Positions 8,024-8,034 of a DNA stretch of 8,034 nt are shown here, piece by piece. Both the position numbers and the translations under genes were made by a program. Source of the stretch: Butyricicoccus sp. (lineage in GTDB: Bacteria; Bacillota; Clostridia; Oscillospirales; Butyricicoccaceae). The stretch is from assembly GCA_031293105.1 (NCBI GenBank), contig JAUMSA010000310.1, positions 1 through 8,034 of the forward strand, given 5' to 3'. Below the pieces are notes generated by a model that saw only the letters and a list, made by a program, of their open reading frames with translations, did not search any database and was not told the origin of the DNA. Positions within the stretch are counted from its first letter, which is position 1. Every line of letters begins with the position of its first letter.

Positions 8024-8030
8024 CCTCCTT
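8024..8030 (-). promoter_or_regulatory. ribosome binding site of the XdhC-like gene
   Basis: A perfect AAGGAGG on the minus strand lies 7 nt before the ATG at 8014-8016, fixing the start. The promoter is outside the window. Confidence 0.85.
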
Positions 8031-8034
8031 AAAG

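Overview
The window reads as ordinary chromosomal DNA from a GC-rich member of the Clostridia, most likely an Oscillospirales/Ruminococcaceae-type gut anaerobe. This is inferred from Firmicutes-style Shine-Dalgarno sites (AAGGAGG), a T-box riboswitch on cysS, a tRNA with an encoded CCA tail, a clostridial-type XdhC protein with permuted domains, and the order recD2-comF-mreB. No species can be named from the sequence alone. Every protein gene lies on the minus strand; the only plus-strand gene is a tRNA.

Reading in the direction of transcription (right to left), the first block is xdhC-like (7012-8016) followed by a mocA-like nucleotidyltransferase (6425-7015), joined by a 4-base ATGA overlap. 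Together they point to maturation of a molybdenum hydroxylase (xanthine dehydrogenase/aldehyde oxidoreductase type) that is encoded outside the window. A promoter inside the last codons of the mocA-like gene then drives a leader of about 250 nt containing a complete T-box riboswitch. Its specifier (TGC) and its acceptor-pairing bulge (TGGA) both fit tRNA-Cys, and it precedes cysS (4740-6155).

Between cysS and the next block lie a stem-loop cluster (a bidirectional terminator plus two further hairpins that look like a dispersed intergenic element) and a free-standing tRNA-Pro(CGG) on the plus strand, with a near-consensus promoter and its own terminator.

The third block is a small membrane protein of unknown function (4063-4365), recD2 (1808-4045) and comF (1161-1811). 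They are tightly packed, and recD2 and comF overlap by ATGA. RecD2 is a DNA helicase and ComF is the phosphoribosyltransferase-like protein of DNA uptake, so the block concerns handling of single-stranded or incoming DNA. Finally mreB (cell-shape actin homologue) starts from its own promoter at 1089-1116 and runs off the left end, lacking only its last few residues.

I found no phage, insertion sequence, CRISPR array or defence system. The best non-routine items are the fully resolvable Cys T-box, the domain-permuted XdhC next to MocA, the uncharacterised small membrane protein leading the recD2-comF operon, and the hairpin cluster after cysS.
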